Source: GCA-002282575 sp964519885
GTDB lineage: Bacteria > Pseudomonadota > Gammaproteobacteria > Thiomicrospirales > Thiomicrospiraceae
Length of the DNA: 64,000 nucleotides
Reading direction: 5' to 3'
Assembly (NCBI GenBank): GCA_964519885.1
Contig: CAZFLX010000012.1
Coordinates: 1 to 64,000 of the forward strand
Numbering within the stretch: the stretch's first letter is position 1; each line of letters begins with the position of its first letter. The notes under the pieces were generated by a model, which was not told the origin of the DNA, searched no databases, and saw only the letters and a list, made by a program, of their open reading frames with translations. Below are positions 25,663 to 34,673 of the stretch, piece after piece. Both the position numbers and the translations under genes were made by a program.

Positions 25663-28176
25663 GTGTTAGAGTGGAAAGAGAATGCTTATGGCGATAAATA
25701 TTTGCCTGCCTATAATGATGCCTTTTCAAGACTGCCAGCTGATGCTGTGTTTAAGCAATACTTGCAAGGTTTTTTAGCTGATCCACACGTTCTTTACATT
25801 GTTATTGGTACTGATTCAGGATTGTTGCCAGCTTATGTTGAGGCCAATTTCTCTGATACGGGAAGTAAATATCTATTTATCGAATTACCTGAAGTGCTAA
25901 ACGCTATTGATCAGTTGTCTTCAGATAGGTTATTAACCATAAAGCAGCATAAACTCGTCACGGATGCAAAAGTTAGCATGGAATTGCCTACGGTACAAAT
26001 CGTTGACTCCTCTATGGAGCTAGATCAGCTCGCTGAATTAGGAGGCTATTCAGATTTTATTGTTCGCACTCAATATCGAATAGTTAAGTCTTTAGCAGTA
26101 GTAGAAAAGCCAACGCCTGAGTACGAGGCGCTATTTGAAAAATTTCAGCAGCAATTTTTAGATTTAGAAGTGCATTCTCACGTTGGTGCTGCCAGACATT
26201 ATATGGATCCTTGGTTTAAGGATGCTTTTGAGCTGTTAGTACCCGTGCAACGTTTGAAAAATTTTTACAAAGGTAAAACCTTCGTGCTTTTGGGTGGTGC
26301 ACCTTCTTTGCCGCTTATTTTTGACTGGCTTAAAGCACATCGCGAGGATGTTATTGTCATGGCGGCTATTCGTATCGCAGGTCGCTTACACAAAGAAGGT
26401 ATAACACCAGATTATTTTGTTGGTGTGGATGGAAAGCCACAAATGTTGGACTACTGCCGTGAGCTATTTCAATTTCATGACAAGAGTGTCCTAATTACTT
26501 CTCATCATTTAGCGCCTAACGTGCTTAGTCAATGGTCTGGCCCCATTGTATACATGAATAAGCGTTTTCCTTTTGGTGATAAATTAGCTGATGAAGCTAT
26601 CAATGCCGATGCGGTTGGCCCTACAGTCATGAATGCAGCGCTTCATATTGCGGGCTATATGGGGGCAGATACCATTTACCTTAGTGGTGTTGATATGTGC
26701 TATAGCCCGCAAGGTGAAAGTCACGAATCTTCAAGCATTGAAAGTCAAATAGGTCGTTACATTCGTTATGGTGGTCATTTAGTTAGCACTTATGCTGATA
26801 TAGATGTGGAAACAAACGTGCATATGCTCTCGGCCAGTCAAGCTATGGGTAAACAAGTTCATTTTATGAAGCTCATTAAACCAAGTTTGTCAGTTATTAA
26901 TGTCAACCCTTACGCTACGCGTATCCCCAATATTGTTCATCGTCCGATTAGCGACTTACCTGATGTTGCGAACAAGATAGACGTCGGTCAACGTCAACAG
27001 GCGCGTCAATTAGCAAGCTTAACCAATCCTGAAATTCAAGAACTCTATTCGCAAGTATTGTTGCCATCCATTCGATTATTTAGGAAGAAATTGATCCAAG
27101 CAGTCAAATATGCCAGTCAAGGATTATTGTTTATTGATGATTGTCATATTCCTGACAGCATTAACCACAAACAACTGAATAAAATTATTAAAGCACGCAC
27201 TAGATTAGAGTCTGTTTTAGGCGAAGATTTGTTTTTGCTGTTTGAATATGGTTTTGTTGATTATGTAGCGATATTAGCACCTTTAGAAAAGCAAAAACCT
27301 GAAGGGGATGAGTTACTGAAGGTTTTATCTCAGTATTTTAGTGCTATCTCGAAATCTGCTAAGGGGTTGTCTAATGTATTAGATGGTATGCTTTTAAGAG
27401 CCAAATGGCGCATTCAAGAGTGTGAATGTAAGCTTACCGAAGGCTTAGTGGACTATTGGTTAGCAGAGAATCAACCCGGACGCTGTCATGTCTGGTTTGA
27501 GCGTTGTCAACAACCCCAACTTACCCACAAAGAACAAGTATTGTTTGATCGATGTGCTGCTGCATTTATTGATTTGTTACAAAATAAGGTGCCCTCTTTT
27601 AAAGGCGGCATGATGAGCAAAGAAAAACAACTGGCTAGTTTGTGGAAGTTTACTACCAACGCCATTTCAGCCAAAGATATTGACCGTGTATCTGATTTGG
27701 CTTCCTATGTTGCAGAGCTTGAGGGTGAAGAGTTTGAACAGTTAGCTTATTATTTATCGGCGCATGAGCAAAGCATGCGTGAAAATTGGCAAGCCAGCGA
27801 AGAAGCTATTGATCGAGTGACTCATCCACGCCTTGTTTTCTCAGCTTTACAATTACGACTGACTAACGCCATGAGAAAAGGTGATATTGAAGCAACACTT
27901 CAATCTGTAGAGGCATTATCGGATTACGATGACTACTACCTTTATATTTTGGCCATACTGGCACAGAATATTGGCTTGTCAGAACTTGCCGGCAATGCAT
28001 TTATTTATTACTTGCAGCGTCGTCCGAATGATGTGGCAGCATTGTGGGATTATTGGCACTATCTTAAAGCATTGAATAATCATCAATCGATGCAAGATTT
28101 TCAACAGTTCATTGAAATTCATGAAGTTAATGATGGTGCACTGATGCATGAAGTGTTACAAGCGCTTTCTAGCTGA
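25663..28176 (+). CDS. maf: motility accessory factor Maf: flagellin glycosyltransferase (DUF115)
   Basis: An 837-residue Maf protein. An N-terminal region (VIGTDSGLLPAYVE, YLFIELPEVLNAI) precedes the central DUF115/MptE-like domain (TFVLLGGAPSLPLIFDWL at about residue 205, ITPDYFVGVDGKPQM, VGPTVMNAALHIAGYMGADTIYLSGVD), and a long helical C-terminal part ends with a TPR-like stretch. Maf proteins transfer pseudaminic or legionaminic acid to Ser/Thr of flagellin. GTG 25663 with AAAGGA 6 bases before it is preferred to TTG 25657. The gene lies between pseI and the first flagellin, and a sigma-54 promoter precedes it. Confidence 0.85.
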   Translation: MLEWKENAYGDKYLPAYNDAFSRLPADAVFKQYLQGFLADPHVLYIVIGTDSGLLPAYVEANFSDTGSKYLFIELPEVLNAIDQLSSDRLLTIKQHKLVTDAKVSMELPTVQIVDSSMELDQLAELGGYSDFIVRTQYRIVKSLAVVEKPTPEYEALFEKFQQQFLDLEVHSHVGAARHYMDPWFKDAFELLVPVQRLKNFYKGKTFVLLGGAPSLPLIFDWLKAHREDVIVMAAIRIAGRLHKEGITPDYFVGVDGKPQMLDYCRELFQFHDKSVLITSHHLAPNVLSQWSGPIVYMNKRFPFGDKLADEAINADAVGPTVMNAALHIAGYMGADTIYLSGVDMCYSPQGESHESSSIESQIGRYIRYGGHLVSTYADIDVETNVHMLSASQAMGKQVHFMKLIKPSLSVINVNPYATRIPNIVHRPISDLPDVANKIDVGQRQQARQLASLTNPEIQELYSQVLLPSIRLFRKKLIQAVKYASQGLLFIDDCHIPDSINHKQLNKIIKARTRLESVLGEDLFLLFEYGFVDYVAILAPLEKQKPEGDELLKVLSQYFSAISKSAKGLSNVLDGMLLRAKWRIQECECKLTEGLVDYWLAENQPGRCHVWFERCQQPQLTHKEQVLFDRCAAAFIDLLQNKVPSFKGGMMSKEKQLASLWKFTTNAISAKDIDRVSDLASYVAELEGEEFEQLAYYLSAHEQSMRENWQASEEAIDRVTHPRLVFSALQLRLTNAMRKGDIEATLQSVEALSDYDDYYLYILAILAQNIGLSELAGNAFIYYLQRRPNDVAALWDYWHYLKALNNHQSMQDFQQFIEIHEVNDGALMHEVLQALSS

Positions 28177-28215
28177 GACGAAATAGTTTTTTTTCAAAAA
28201 AATTCAACAAAAGAC

Positions 28216-28242
28216 TAAAGCTATGGCAATCCTTGCCGACAA
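28216..28242 (+). promoter_or_regulatory. sigma-28 (FliA) promoter of first flagellin
   Basis: TAAAGCTA (28216-28223), 11 bases, GCCGACAA (28235-28242) is very close to the FliA consensus TAAAGTTT-N11-GCCGATAA. It lies 48 bases before the start codon, which has an AAGGAG ribosome site. Confidence 0.88.
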
Positions 28243-28290
28243 CCTGTATGAACAAGAGTTTTACTCACAGGCAACTTAAGGAGATACACC

Positions 28291-29136
28291 ATGGCTATGG
28301 TCGTCAACACAAATACGGGCGCGAACAATGCAGTGCGTTTACTGGATATCACGTCTCGTAGTCAACAAACAACAATGGATCGTTTAACGTCTGGTGTGCG
28401 TATTAATTCATCTAAAGATGACGCCGCAGGTTTATCCATCGCTACAAAAATGACTACTCAAATTCGCGGTACAGATATGGCTGTTCGTAACGCTAATGAT
28501 GGTATGAACATGATGCAAACCATGGATGCTACCATGGAGCAGGTCACTGATATGATGCAACGTATGCGCGATTTAGGCTTACAGTCACAAAACGGAACCT
28601 ATACATCAGCGCAACGGAGTGATATGAACGAAGAGTTTCAGGCTCTTGCTAAAGAGATTGGTCGGATTGCTAGTACTACCAAGTTTAATGGTATTTCTGT
28701 GTTTAAAGGTTCTTCTACTGGTAAAATTGCTTTCCAAGTAGGTTGGGAAAGTGGTGGAGCAAATCGAATTGGTTCTGGCGAAATTAAGATGAATGGAGCT
28801 ACTTCATTATCAAAAATGTCTTCTAGTTTGCAGGGGATGAACTTAAAGTCAGTGACTAAAGCTTCTGCTGCGGTCGCAAAATTAGATAAATTTTTGTCGA
28901 CCGTTCAGACTTCGCGTGCTAAATGGGGTGCTATTATGAACCGTTTAGACTATACCATCACAAACTTGAATACGGTTGCGGCGAATACCAAAGTATCTCG
29001 TAGTGCCATTCAGGATACTAACTACGCGGTTGAAGCGGCGAACCTTGCTCGTACTCAGGTACTACAACAAGCGGGTAAGGCAATGCTGTCACAAAGTAAT
29101 CAAAACTCGCAAAACGTGTTGTCATTGTTGCGTTAA
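28291..29136 (+). CDS. fliC: flagellin 1
   Basis: A 281-residue flagellin, the filament subunit exported by the flagellar type III apparatus. The N-terminal D0/D1 region (VNTNTGANNAVRLLDITSR, MDRLTSGVRINSSKDDAAGLSIATKM) and C-terminal D0 (SAIQDTNYAVEAANLARTQVLQQA) are intact, while the D2/D3 outer domains are almost absent (middle only about 90 residues, GVSVF-like core with VGWESGGANRIGSGE). It is nearly identical in length and sequence to the second flagellin at 29.9 kb. Ser/Thr-rich middle residues are the likely glycosylation sites for the neighbouring Maf. A strong hairpin follows. Confidence 0.95.
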   Translation: MAMVVNTNTGANNAVRLLDITSRSQQTTMDRLTSGVRINSSKDDAAGLSIATKMTTQIRGTDMAVRNANDGMNMMQTMDATMEQVTDMMQRMRDLGLQSQNGTYTSAQRSDMNEEFQALAKEIGRIASTTKFNGISVFKGSSTGKIAFQVGWESGGANRIGSGEIKMNGATSLSKMSSSLQGMNLKSVTKASAAVAKLDKFLSTVQTSRAKWGAIMNRLDYTITNLNTVAANTKVSRSAIQDTNYAVEAANLARTQVLQQAGKAMLSQSNQNSQNVLSLLR

Positions 29137-29167
29137 TTGAAGTAAATTAACTACAATGCTTAGTTTT

Positions 29168-29212
29168 AACCCATAATCAGCTATCGTTAAAAGCGTTAGC
29201 TGAATATGGGTT
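29168..29212 (+). terminator. hairpin terminator after flagellin 1
   Basis: A long inverted repeat (AACCCATA-TCAGCTA against TAGCTGA-TATGGGTT, with a one-base bulge each side) closes around a 13-base loop. Only a short T run follows, so it may act more as an mRNA-stabilising 3' end than a full terminator. Confidence 0.6.
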
Positions 29213-29237
29213 TAATTGGTTCAAGGGAGGTGAAAAT

Positions 29238-29669
29238 ATGCAAGGCATATCTTCAACCATGGGGTCGTCAGTGGCTGATTTATCTAAACGGCAATCTCTG
29301 CCAGAAGGTTTTCAACAGCCTGGGTTGATTTCAAACTCAGGGGCGGAAAATAAGGCATTGATTAAGTCGCCTGTTGATACATCCACAACCAATAAACAGA
29401 AAATTGAGGATGCTGAAGCCGAGCGATTGGTTGACACCTTAAATCAACAATTGGAAGTGGCTAAGTTTGGTGTTCGTTTCAAGTCGGATGAGCAGTCTGG
29501 TCGTCTTGTTTTTTCAATTTATGATGTTTCAACAAACGAGGTGGTGCGCCAGATTCCTGATGAAGAGGTGCTCAGAACCTCGCAAAAATTGAAAGAATTT
29601 TTAGAACGATCATCAACCGAACCTAATTCAGCAAAATCCATAGGTATGATATTGGACAAAGAGGCTTAA
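29238..29669 (+). CDS. flaG: flagellar protein FlaG
   Basis: A 143-residue FlaG-family protein. The conserved C-terminal half reads LVDTLNQQLEVAKFGVRF, LVFSIYDVSTNEVVRQIPDEEVLRTSQKL; the first 60 residues are low-complexity and poorly conserved, as usual. FlaG affects filament length in several polar-flagellated bacteria. It has a GGGAGGTGA ribosome site and lies between the two flagellin genes, with a terminator behind it. Confidence 0.88.
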   Translation: MQGISSTMGSSVADLSKRQSLPEGFQQPGLISNSGAENKALIKSPVDTSTTNKQKIEDAEAERLVDTLNQQLEVAKFGVRFKSDEQSGRLVFSIYDVSTNEVVRQIPDEEVLRTSQKLKEFLERSSTEPNSAKSIGMILDKEA

Positions 29670-29693
29670 CACTTGAGTTGTCCGATTAGATTT

Positions 29694-29730
29694 AGGCACA
29701 AGCAATCGCGCTTTGTGCCTTTTTTGTTTT
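29694..29730 (+). terminator. Rho-independent terminator after flaG
   Basis: AGGCACA pairs with TGTGCCT across a 13-base loop, followed by TTTTTGTTTT. Typical intrinsic terminator. Confidence 0.8.
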
Positions 29731-29847
29731 AATCTCTCCAATAATACCTGCTTATTGCTCTTTTGAGGTCTTTTCGTTCGTTTGTCTCCCTGCTGTGTTC
29801 GGTTTTTAATCGCACAATAACAGTCTGCAAAAAATTCTAAAAAAAAC

Positions 29848-29874
29848 TAAAGATAACCTGACTAGTGCCGTTAA
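29848..29874 (+). promoter_or_regulatory. sigma-28 (FliA) promoter of second flagellin
   Basis: TAAAGATA (29848-29855), 11 bases, GCCGTTAA (29867-29874) matches the FliA consensus with the same spacing as the other two sites here. It lies 73 bases before the start codon. Confidence 0.85.
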
Positions 29875-29947
29875 CCATTATGACGGTGGGAAACACTGCC
29901 GCAACAACTTAACAAGGTTATAAAGTAAACACACAAGGAGCCTCATC

Positions 29948-30793
29948 ATGGCAATGGTAATTAACACAAATATCGGTTCTAACAACGCAGTTCGTTTATT
30001 AGATATCACGTCACGTAACCAACAAATCACGATGGATCGTTTGACATCTGGTCTTCGTATTAACTCATCAAAAGATGATGCGGCAGGTATGTCTGTTGTG
30101 ACTAACATGACCAAACAGATTCGCGGTATAGATATGGCTGTACGTAATGCTAACGACGGTATGAATATGATGCAAACCATGGACGCAACCATGGAACAAG
30201 TCACAGACATGATGCAACGTATGCGTGAATTGGGTTTGCAATCTCAAAACGGAACCTATACTTCTGCACAGCGTATGGACATGAATGAAGAGTTTCAGGC
30301 TCTTGCTAAAGAAGTTGGGCGTATCGCTAGTGCGACCAAATTCAACGGAATATCTGTATTCAAAGGTTCTTCGATGAGTAAAGTGGCTTTCCAGGTAGGT
30401 TGGGAAAGTGGCGGTGCAAACCGTATTGGATCGGGTGAGTTGGTGGTTAGTGGTGCTGCATCATTATCGACAATGTCTTCAAGTTTACAAGGTGCTAATT
30501 TAAAATCAGTTACAGCAGCTTCTGCAGCTGTGGCGAAATTAGATCAATTCTTATCTACCGTGCAAACAACTCGTGCTAAATGGGGTGCGATTATGAATCG
30601 ACTAGACTACACCATTACTAACCTGCAAACCGTTGCAGCCAATACGAAAGTATCGCGCAGCGCCATTCAGGATACGAATTATGCGGTTGAAGCAGCAAAT
30701 CTTGCTCGTACCCAAGTATTGCAACAAGCGGGTCAAGCGATGCTTTCGCAAAGCAATCAAAATAGTCAACAAATTCTGCAGTTGTTACAGTAA
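29948..30793 (+). CDS. fliC: flagellin 2
   Basis: A second 281-residue flagellin, collinear with the first and differing mainly by conservative changes (for example NIGSNN for NTGANN, AAGMSVVTNMTKQ for AAGLSIATKMTTQ, and the C terminus QQILQLLQ). The pattern of a recent tandem duplication with flaG between the copies is clear. It has AAGGAG 9 bases before the start and its own sigma-28 promoter. The outer domains are equally short. Both copies keep intact D0/D1 termini, so both should polymerise; different expression or filament position is possible. Confidence 0.95.
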   Translation: MAMVINTNIGSNNAVRLLDITSRNQQITMDRLTSGLRINSSKDDAAGMSVVTNMTKQIRGIDMAVRNANDGMNMMQTMDATMEQVTDMMQRMRELGLQSQNGTYTSAQRMDMNEEFQALAKEVGRIASATKFNGISVFKGSSMSKVAFQVGWESGGANRIGSGELVVSGAASLSTMSSSLQGANLKSVTAASAAVAKLDQFLSTVQTTRAKWGAIMNRLDYTITNLQTVAANTKVSRSAIQDTNYAVEAANLARTQVLQQAGQAMLSQSNQNSQQILQLLQ

Positions 30794-30806
30794 CTCATTA
30801 AGCATA

Positions 30807-30831
30807 CGGCTGACTAAAAGTTAGTCAGCCG
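30807..30831 (+). terminator. hairpin after flagellin 2
   Basis: A perfect 11-base stem CGGCTGACTAA / TTAGTCAGCCG with a three-base loop. No T tract follows, so read-through to fliS is likely and the structure may mainly protect the abundant flagellin mRNA. Confidence 0.55.
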
Positions 30832-30872
30832 AGAATTAACACTAGTTAAACATTAGCAAATTGGAAATGAGT

Positions 30873-31307
30873 ATGAATGCCATGATTCGTCAGCGTTTTT
30901 TACAACAGTATGCACAAACGAGCGTTACTACAGGTATCGAAAGCGCAACACCTCATAGACTGGTGCAAATGCTTTACGACGGTGTGCTAGATCGCATAGC
31001 TCAAGCTAAAGGTTTCATGTTGAGAAAAGAGTTCGAGAAAAAGTCTCGCGTAGTTAACAGTATTATCAGCATTATTTCCCACCTACAACAGACATTGGAT
31101 TTAGACAGAGGGGGTGATGTTGCCCAAAATCTCTATGCGGTTTATGGCTATGCCTCACAACAGGTTTTTAAAGCCAGTAGACACAATGACCCCGCTTTGC
31201 TGGACGAAGTAACGGGTTTGATCAGAAGTCTTAAGCAAGCATGGGATGACATGCCCGAAAATTTTAGAAAAATGAGTAAAGAAGAAATTGAGCGCTATCG
31301 ACAGTAA
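30873..31307 (+). CDS. fliS: flagellin export chaperone FliS
   Basis: A 144-residue FliS-family protein, the cytoplasmic chaperone that binds flagellin C termini before export. Motifs: QQYAQTSVTTGIESATPHRLVQMLYDGVLDRI, where the PHxLVxMLYDG block is diagnostic, and HLQQTLDLDRGGDVAQNLYAVYGYA. Several in-frame starts exist (TTG 30861, ATG 30867, ATG 30873); 30873 has the best-placed GGAA site. A good terminator follows. Confidence 0.92.
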   Translation: MNAMIRQRFLQQYAQTSVTTGIESATPHRLVQMLYDGVLDRIAQAKGFMLRKEFEKKSRVVNSIISIISHLQQTLDLDRGGDVAQNLYAVYGYASQQVFKASRHNDPALLDEVTGLIRSLKQAWDDMPENFRKMSKEEIERYRQ

Positions 31308-31340
31308 TTGTTCAATATAAGAGTTTACCTTGTGTGTTTT

Positions 31341-31364
31341 CCGCCCTGTATGGGCGGTTTTTTT
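31341..31364 (+). terminator. Rho-independent terminator after fliS
   Basis: CCGCCC, five-base loop, GGGCGG, then seven T. Classical intrinsic terminator 33 bases after the fliS stop. Confidence 0.88.
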
Positions 31365-31427
31365 CATTTTGGCGGGCTTAAAAATTTTATTTTTTATCGA
31401 TTTAAGAGGTCATCAAAGTCTTTTGAT

Positions 31428-31454
31428 TAAAGTTTTTAAGACAAATGCCGATAT
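31428..31454 (+). promoter_or_regulatory. sigma-28 (FliA) promoter of fliD
   Basis: TAAAGTTT (31428-31435), 11 bases, GCCGATAT (31447-31454) is one base from the FliA consensus TAAAGTTT-N11-GCCGATAA. It lies 56 bases before the fliD start. Confidence 0.9.
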
Positions 31455-31510
31455 TTGTAACAAATGACATAGTAAAATAAAAAACACAACCGATTAAGGG
31501 GAGAATAAAC

Positions 31511-33526
31511 ATGTCTACAAGTGCAATAGGTTCGAGCATTTTAAGTGTCTTTAATAAGGGTACATTTGATGTCAATGCATTGGCAACAGCGCTCGCTACG
31601 TCTGATATTGCAGCGCGTAAAGCCGGTTATGAAGCACAGCAAACTAAATATGCCAATAAACAAGCAGGTATGGATTTGTTGCAACAAGCCTTTCGTGGTT
31701 TACAAATTGGATTAGCTGATTTAGGTTCTGCAGCAACTTTCACCAAGGTTTCAGCCAACAGTTCTGATGCGAGTGCCATATCGGCAACTATTAACGGTAA
31801 GCCAACGCCAGCCACCTATAATGTGGTGGTGAATCAATTGGCGCAGGCACAAAGTGTTGCCTCGGGTGCTTATGCGTCACAAACTTCCCCCGTTGGTGAA
31901 GGCACCTTTAGTATTACTGTCGGCGGTGTGTCTAAAGACATTACTATCGGTGCAACCAATAATAGTTTGTCATCACTCAGGGATTCTATTAATTCCGCAG
32001 GCTTACCGGTCAATGCCAGCATCGTCAATGATGGGAGCGGTTACCGCTTGTTAATGTCGTCTCAACAAACAGGTGTGGCGAATGCGATTAGTGTGAATGT
32101 AACGGATTCGGATGGTAACAATACCGACACCACCGGATTGTCGCGTTTGGCTTCGGTAAATTTAACCACCACCGTTGCCGCACAAGATGCTAATTTAACG
32201 ATTAATGGTCTTAATTTAAACTCATCAACAAATGTTGTAGAAGGCGCTATTGAAGGTCTGACACTTAATTTGAATAAAGCTGAAGCGGGAGTCGCAAAGA
32301 CCATCACAATTGGTGCTAACACAACCGATTTGAAGGATAAGGTTCAGTCCATGGTTGAGGACTATAATGCTATGGTTGGTATTATGGCCAACTTGGGCTC
32401 TTACAGCAAGGATGATCAGGATCCGACCAAAGGGGCTTTAGCGGGTGATTCGGCTTTAAGAAGTGCGCGCTCTCAATTGCGTGAAATGCTTAATTTTCGT
32501 TCTAACACTGGAGGTATTCAGTCGCTGGCTGATGCAGGGGTGGTGAGTAATCGCGACGGCACCATAAAGTTCGATGAATCACGTTTCAATGCTGCATTGA
32601 CTGCAGACCCAACTGCTGTCAGTAAAATGTTTGCGGCTGTTGCAACAGCTTCCGACCCACAGGTTGCTTTCATTGGTGCAACCGATAAAACGGTGGTTGG
32701 AAAATATAGTCTAGATGTTGTTCAGGCGGCTAAACAGGCAACTTATTTGGGCGCTACGGCGGCAGGTTTAGCGACTGATCCGATGGTCATCGATGCTAGC
32801 AATAACAGTTTTTCCTTAACGCTTAACGGTACGGCTTCTTCCACACTAACCCTGGCTCAGGGAAGCTTTAGTCGTACCGAAGTGGCGGGTATGTTGCAAG
32901 CTGCGATTAACAACGACTCCGCCATTAAAGGCAAAGGCTATGCGGTGAATGTCACTTTTGATAGCGACAACAATCGTTTTCAAATGACCACGCGTGATTA
33001 TGGTTCTGCCATGAGTATCAATTTTAATTCTGTTGCTAGCAGCATGGCGACAACCTTGGGCCTAGATACAGGCAGCGGCGCAGCAGGGAGTACTGCGGGT
33101 GCTGATGTGTTGGGAAGTTTGAGAGATGCTAGTGGTAGAAATTTTGTTTTTGCGGGAGTTGGACAAAATGTCAAGATTCAAAGCTTGCTTCCGGGCTCTC
33201 CCCTTGGTTTAGAGTTCAGTGTCGCTGGTTCGGCAATTGGAGATAGAGGTACCCTAGACTTTAATCGCGGTTATGCGTCACAGTTAAACTTAAAGATTAA
33301 TAGTTTTTTAGACAGTAAAGAAGGTCTGTTGGGTGCTGGTTTGACTTCAATTACGCAGAATCAAACTAAAGTTGCTGATCAATTAAAAAAGTTGGATGAG
33401 CGTTATCAATTGTTAGTTGAGCGTTATTCTAGACAATTCACTGCTGCAAACGAAGCGATGAGTCGTATGAATTCCTTAGGCGCTTCTTTGGCTAGTACAT
33501 TTAACACTAACAAAGAGGATAACTAA
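31511..33526 (+). CDS. fliD: flagellar hook-associated protein 2 / filament cap FliD
   Basis: A 671-residue filament cap protein. The N-terminal coiled region has FDVNALATALATSDIAARKAG; middle flagellin_IN-type repeats follow (ATYNVVVNQLAQAQSVASG; GKYSLDVVQAAKQATYLG); the C-terminal FliD_C region contains LKDKVQSMVEDYNAMVGIM and ends QLKKLDERYQLLVERYSRQFTAANEAMSRM. Longer than many FliD proteins (about 450-480) because of an inserted second repeat region around residues 395-560. It has an AAGGGGAG ribosome site, a sigma-28 promoter, and the FliT-like gene 5 bases downstream. Confidence 0.93.
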   Translation: MSTSAIGSSILSVFNKGTFDVNALATALATSDIAARKAGYEAQQTKYANKQAGMDLLQQAFRGLQIGLADLGSAATFTKVSANSSDASAISATINGKPTPATYNVVVNQLAQAQSVASGAYASQTSPVGEGTFSITVGGVSKDITIGATNNSLSSLRDSINSAGLPVNASIVNDGSGYRLLMSSQQTGVANAISVNVTDSDGNNTDTTGLSRLASVNLTTTVAAQDANLTINGLNLNSSTNVVEGAIEGLTLNLNKAEAGVAKTITIGANTTDLKDKVQSMVEDYNAMVGIMANLGSYSKDDQDPTKGALAGDSALRSARSQLREMLNFRSNTGGIQSLADAGVVSNRDGTIKFDESRFNAALTADPTAVSKMFAAVATASDPQVAFIGATDKTVVGKYSLDVVQAAKQATYLGATAAGLATDPMVIDASNNSFSLTLNGTASSTLTLAQGSFSRTEVAGMLQAAINNDSAIKGKGYAVNVTFDSDNNRFQMTTRDYGSAMSINFNSVASSMATTLGLDTGSGAAGSTAGADVLGSLRDASGRNFVFAGVGQNVKIQSLLPGSPLGLEFSVAGSAIGDRGTLDFNRGYASQLNLKINSFLDSKEGLLGAGLTSITQNQTKVADQLKKLDERYQLLVERYSRQFTAANEAMSRMNSLGASLASTFNTNKEDN

Positions 33527-33531
33527 TTTTA

Positions 33532-33831
33532 GTGGACACTTATTTGTTGAATTTATTAGCTGAAGGCGAACACTTCTTGTTGGCCTTACAGCTGCACGAG
33601 CAAGACGATGTTACCAAGCAATTGGGAGATTGGCAGGCACGTGTTGAGCAGTATGTTGCCCAAATGCCTGAGCAGGCTTCTGAGCAGGCTCAGCAGAAGG
33701 GGGCTTCGTTGATGTCTTTAGTGCAGCGACTTGAAGAGGCATTCAAACGCCAAGCTGAGTGGATACAAAGGCAGCAATATCAGGTACAGCAACAACATTT
33801 AGCAGCGCAAAAATACACCAAAAACACCTAA
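33532..33831 (+). CDS. FliT-like flagellar protein
   Basis: A 99-residue, mostly helical, Gln-rich protein beginning at GTG 33532 five bases after fliD. Size, helix content and position match FliT, the FliD chaperone, but sequence conservation in that family is weak and I recognise no firm motif. The stop overlaps the end of the convergent small gene by four bases. Confidence 0.55.
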   Translation: MDTYLLNLLAEGEHFLLALQLHEQDDVTKQLGDWQARVEQYVAQMPEQASEQAQQKGASLMSLVQRLEEAFKRQAEWIQRQQYQVQQQHLAAQKYTKNT

Positions 33832-34067
33832 GCTATCCAGCCTTTATTTTCTTCTTTCTTGGCTTGTGCGATTTTTTTAGACTCTCTGTTAAATTGCTTC
33901 TGCTCAAACCCTTCGCAGGGTTTGCCACTCGATTCAAATACCGCTAATGCTGGGCTATAAGGTGATTTAAAGCTAAAAAATCGACAACCATGCGGACGAT
34001 TCACATCCCAGGTGACGTAATAGTGCTGACATTGCGTGCAATCAATTTTTAAGCGAGTATCTGTCAT
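33828..34067 (-). CDS. small conserved cysteine-containing protein of unknown function
   Basis: A 79-residue protein with CTQCQHYYVTWD near the N terminus, then GCRFFSFKS and KPCEGFEQK: four cysteines that could bind a metal. Related small proteins are sometimes labelled uracil-DNA glycosylase in databases, which the sequence does not support. It is convergent with the fliT-like gene and divergent from flavodoxin (74-base gap). A charged Lys/Glu tail (ESKKIAQAKKEENK) ends it. Function unknown. Confidence 0.65.
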   Translation of the reverse strand: MTDTRLKIDCTQCQHYYVTWDVNRPHGCRFFSFKSPYSPALAVFESSGKPCEGFEQKQFNRESKKIAQAKKEENKGWIA

Positions 34068-34140
34068 AAGTGAATGCTAATGAGTTAAAATGATGCCATT
34101 GCAAAAGACCAAAAAACTTAACGAATTGAGGTAACATTAT

Positions 34141-34650
34141 ATGCGTATTGGCTTGTTTTATGGTACGGATACCGGAAATACAGAACGTGTAGCACAACAA
34201 ATTGCCGATGCCTTGGGTGGAGAAGTCACGCTTCATGACATAGCCACTGCTAAGCCTGCGGATTTCGCGCCTTATACGCACATTATTTTAGGTCAACCCA
34301 CCTGGTACTACGGCGAATTGCAAAGTCACTGGGAAGATTTCTGGCCACAATTTCAAGCAGTAGACTTTAGTGGTAAAACCATCGCTTGCTTTGGTTTGGG
34401 CGATCAGCACGACTATTCAGAATATTTCCTCGATGCGATGGGTTTAATGCATGATGTGGCTGTGGCGAATGGTGCAAAAGCAGTGGGTTATTGGTCGACA
34501 GCTGGTTATGAGTTTGATGAATCTAAAGCATTGACGAAAGACGGTAAGCAGTTTGTTGGTCTGGGTATTGACGAAGACCAGCAGGCAGAACTCACCACCA
34601 ATCGCATTGAGCAGTGGGTTAAGCAAGTCAAACAAGAGTTTGGGCTATAA
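34141..34650 (+). CDS. fldA: flavodoxin (long-chain)
   Basis: A 169-residue flavodoxin, an FMN-containing low-potential electron carrier. The phosphate-binding loop is FYGTDTGNTERVA; the 50s loop has GQPTWYYGELQSHWEDF and the 90s loop FGLGDQHDYSEYF, including the Trp and Tyr that stack on FMN. The roughly 20-residue insertion of long-chain flavodoxins is present (YWSTAGYEFDESKAL). It appears monocistronic, with its own terminator downstream. Confidence 0.92.
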   Translation: MRIGLFYGTDTGNTERVAQQIADALGGEVTLHDIATAKPADFAPYTHIILGQPTWYYGELQSHWEDFWPQFQAVDFSGKTIACFGLGDQHDYSEYFLDAMGLMHDVAVANGAKAVGYWSTAGYEFDESKALTKDGKQFVGLGIDEDQQAELTTNRIEQWVKQVKQEFGL

Positions 34651-34673
34651 TAAGTCTATCGAACCCACCATTT

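Noticed and set aside
33828..34067. uracil-DNA glycosylase label for the small Cys protein
   Set aside because: The protein is only 79 residues with no glycosylase active-site motif; left as unknown function.
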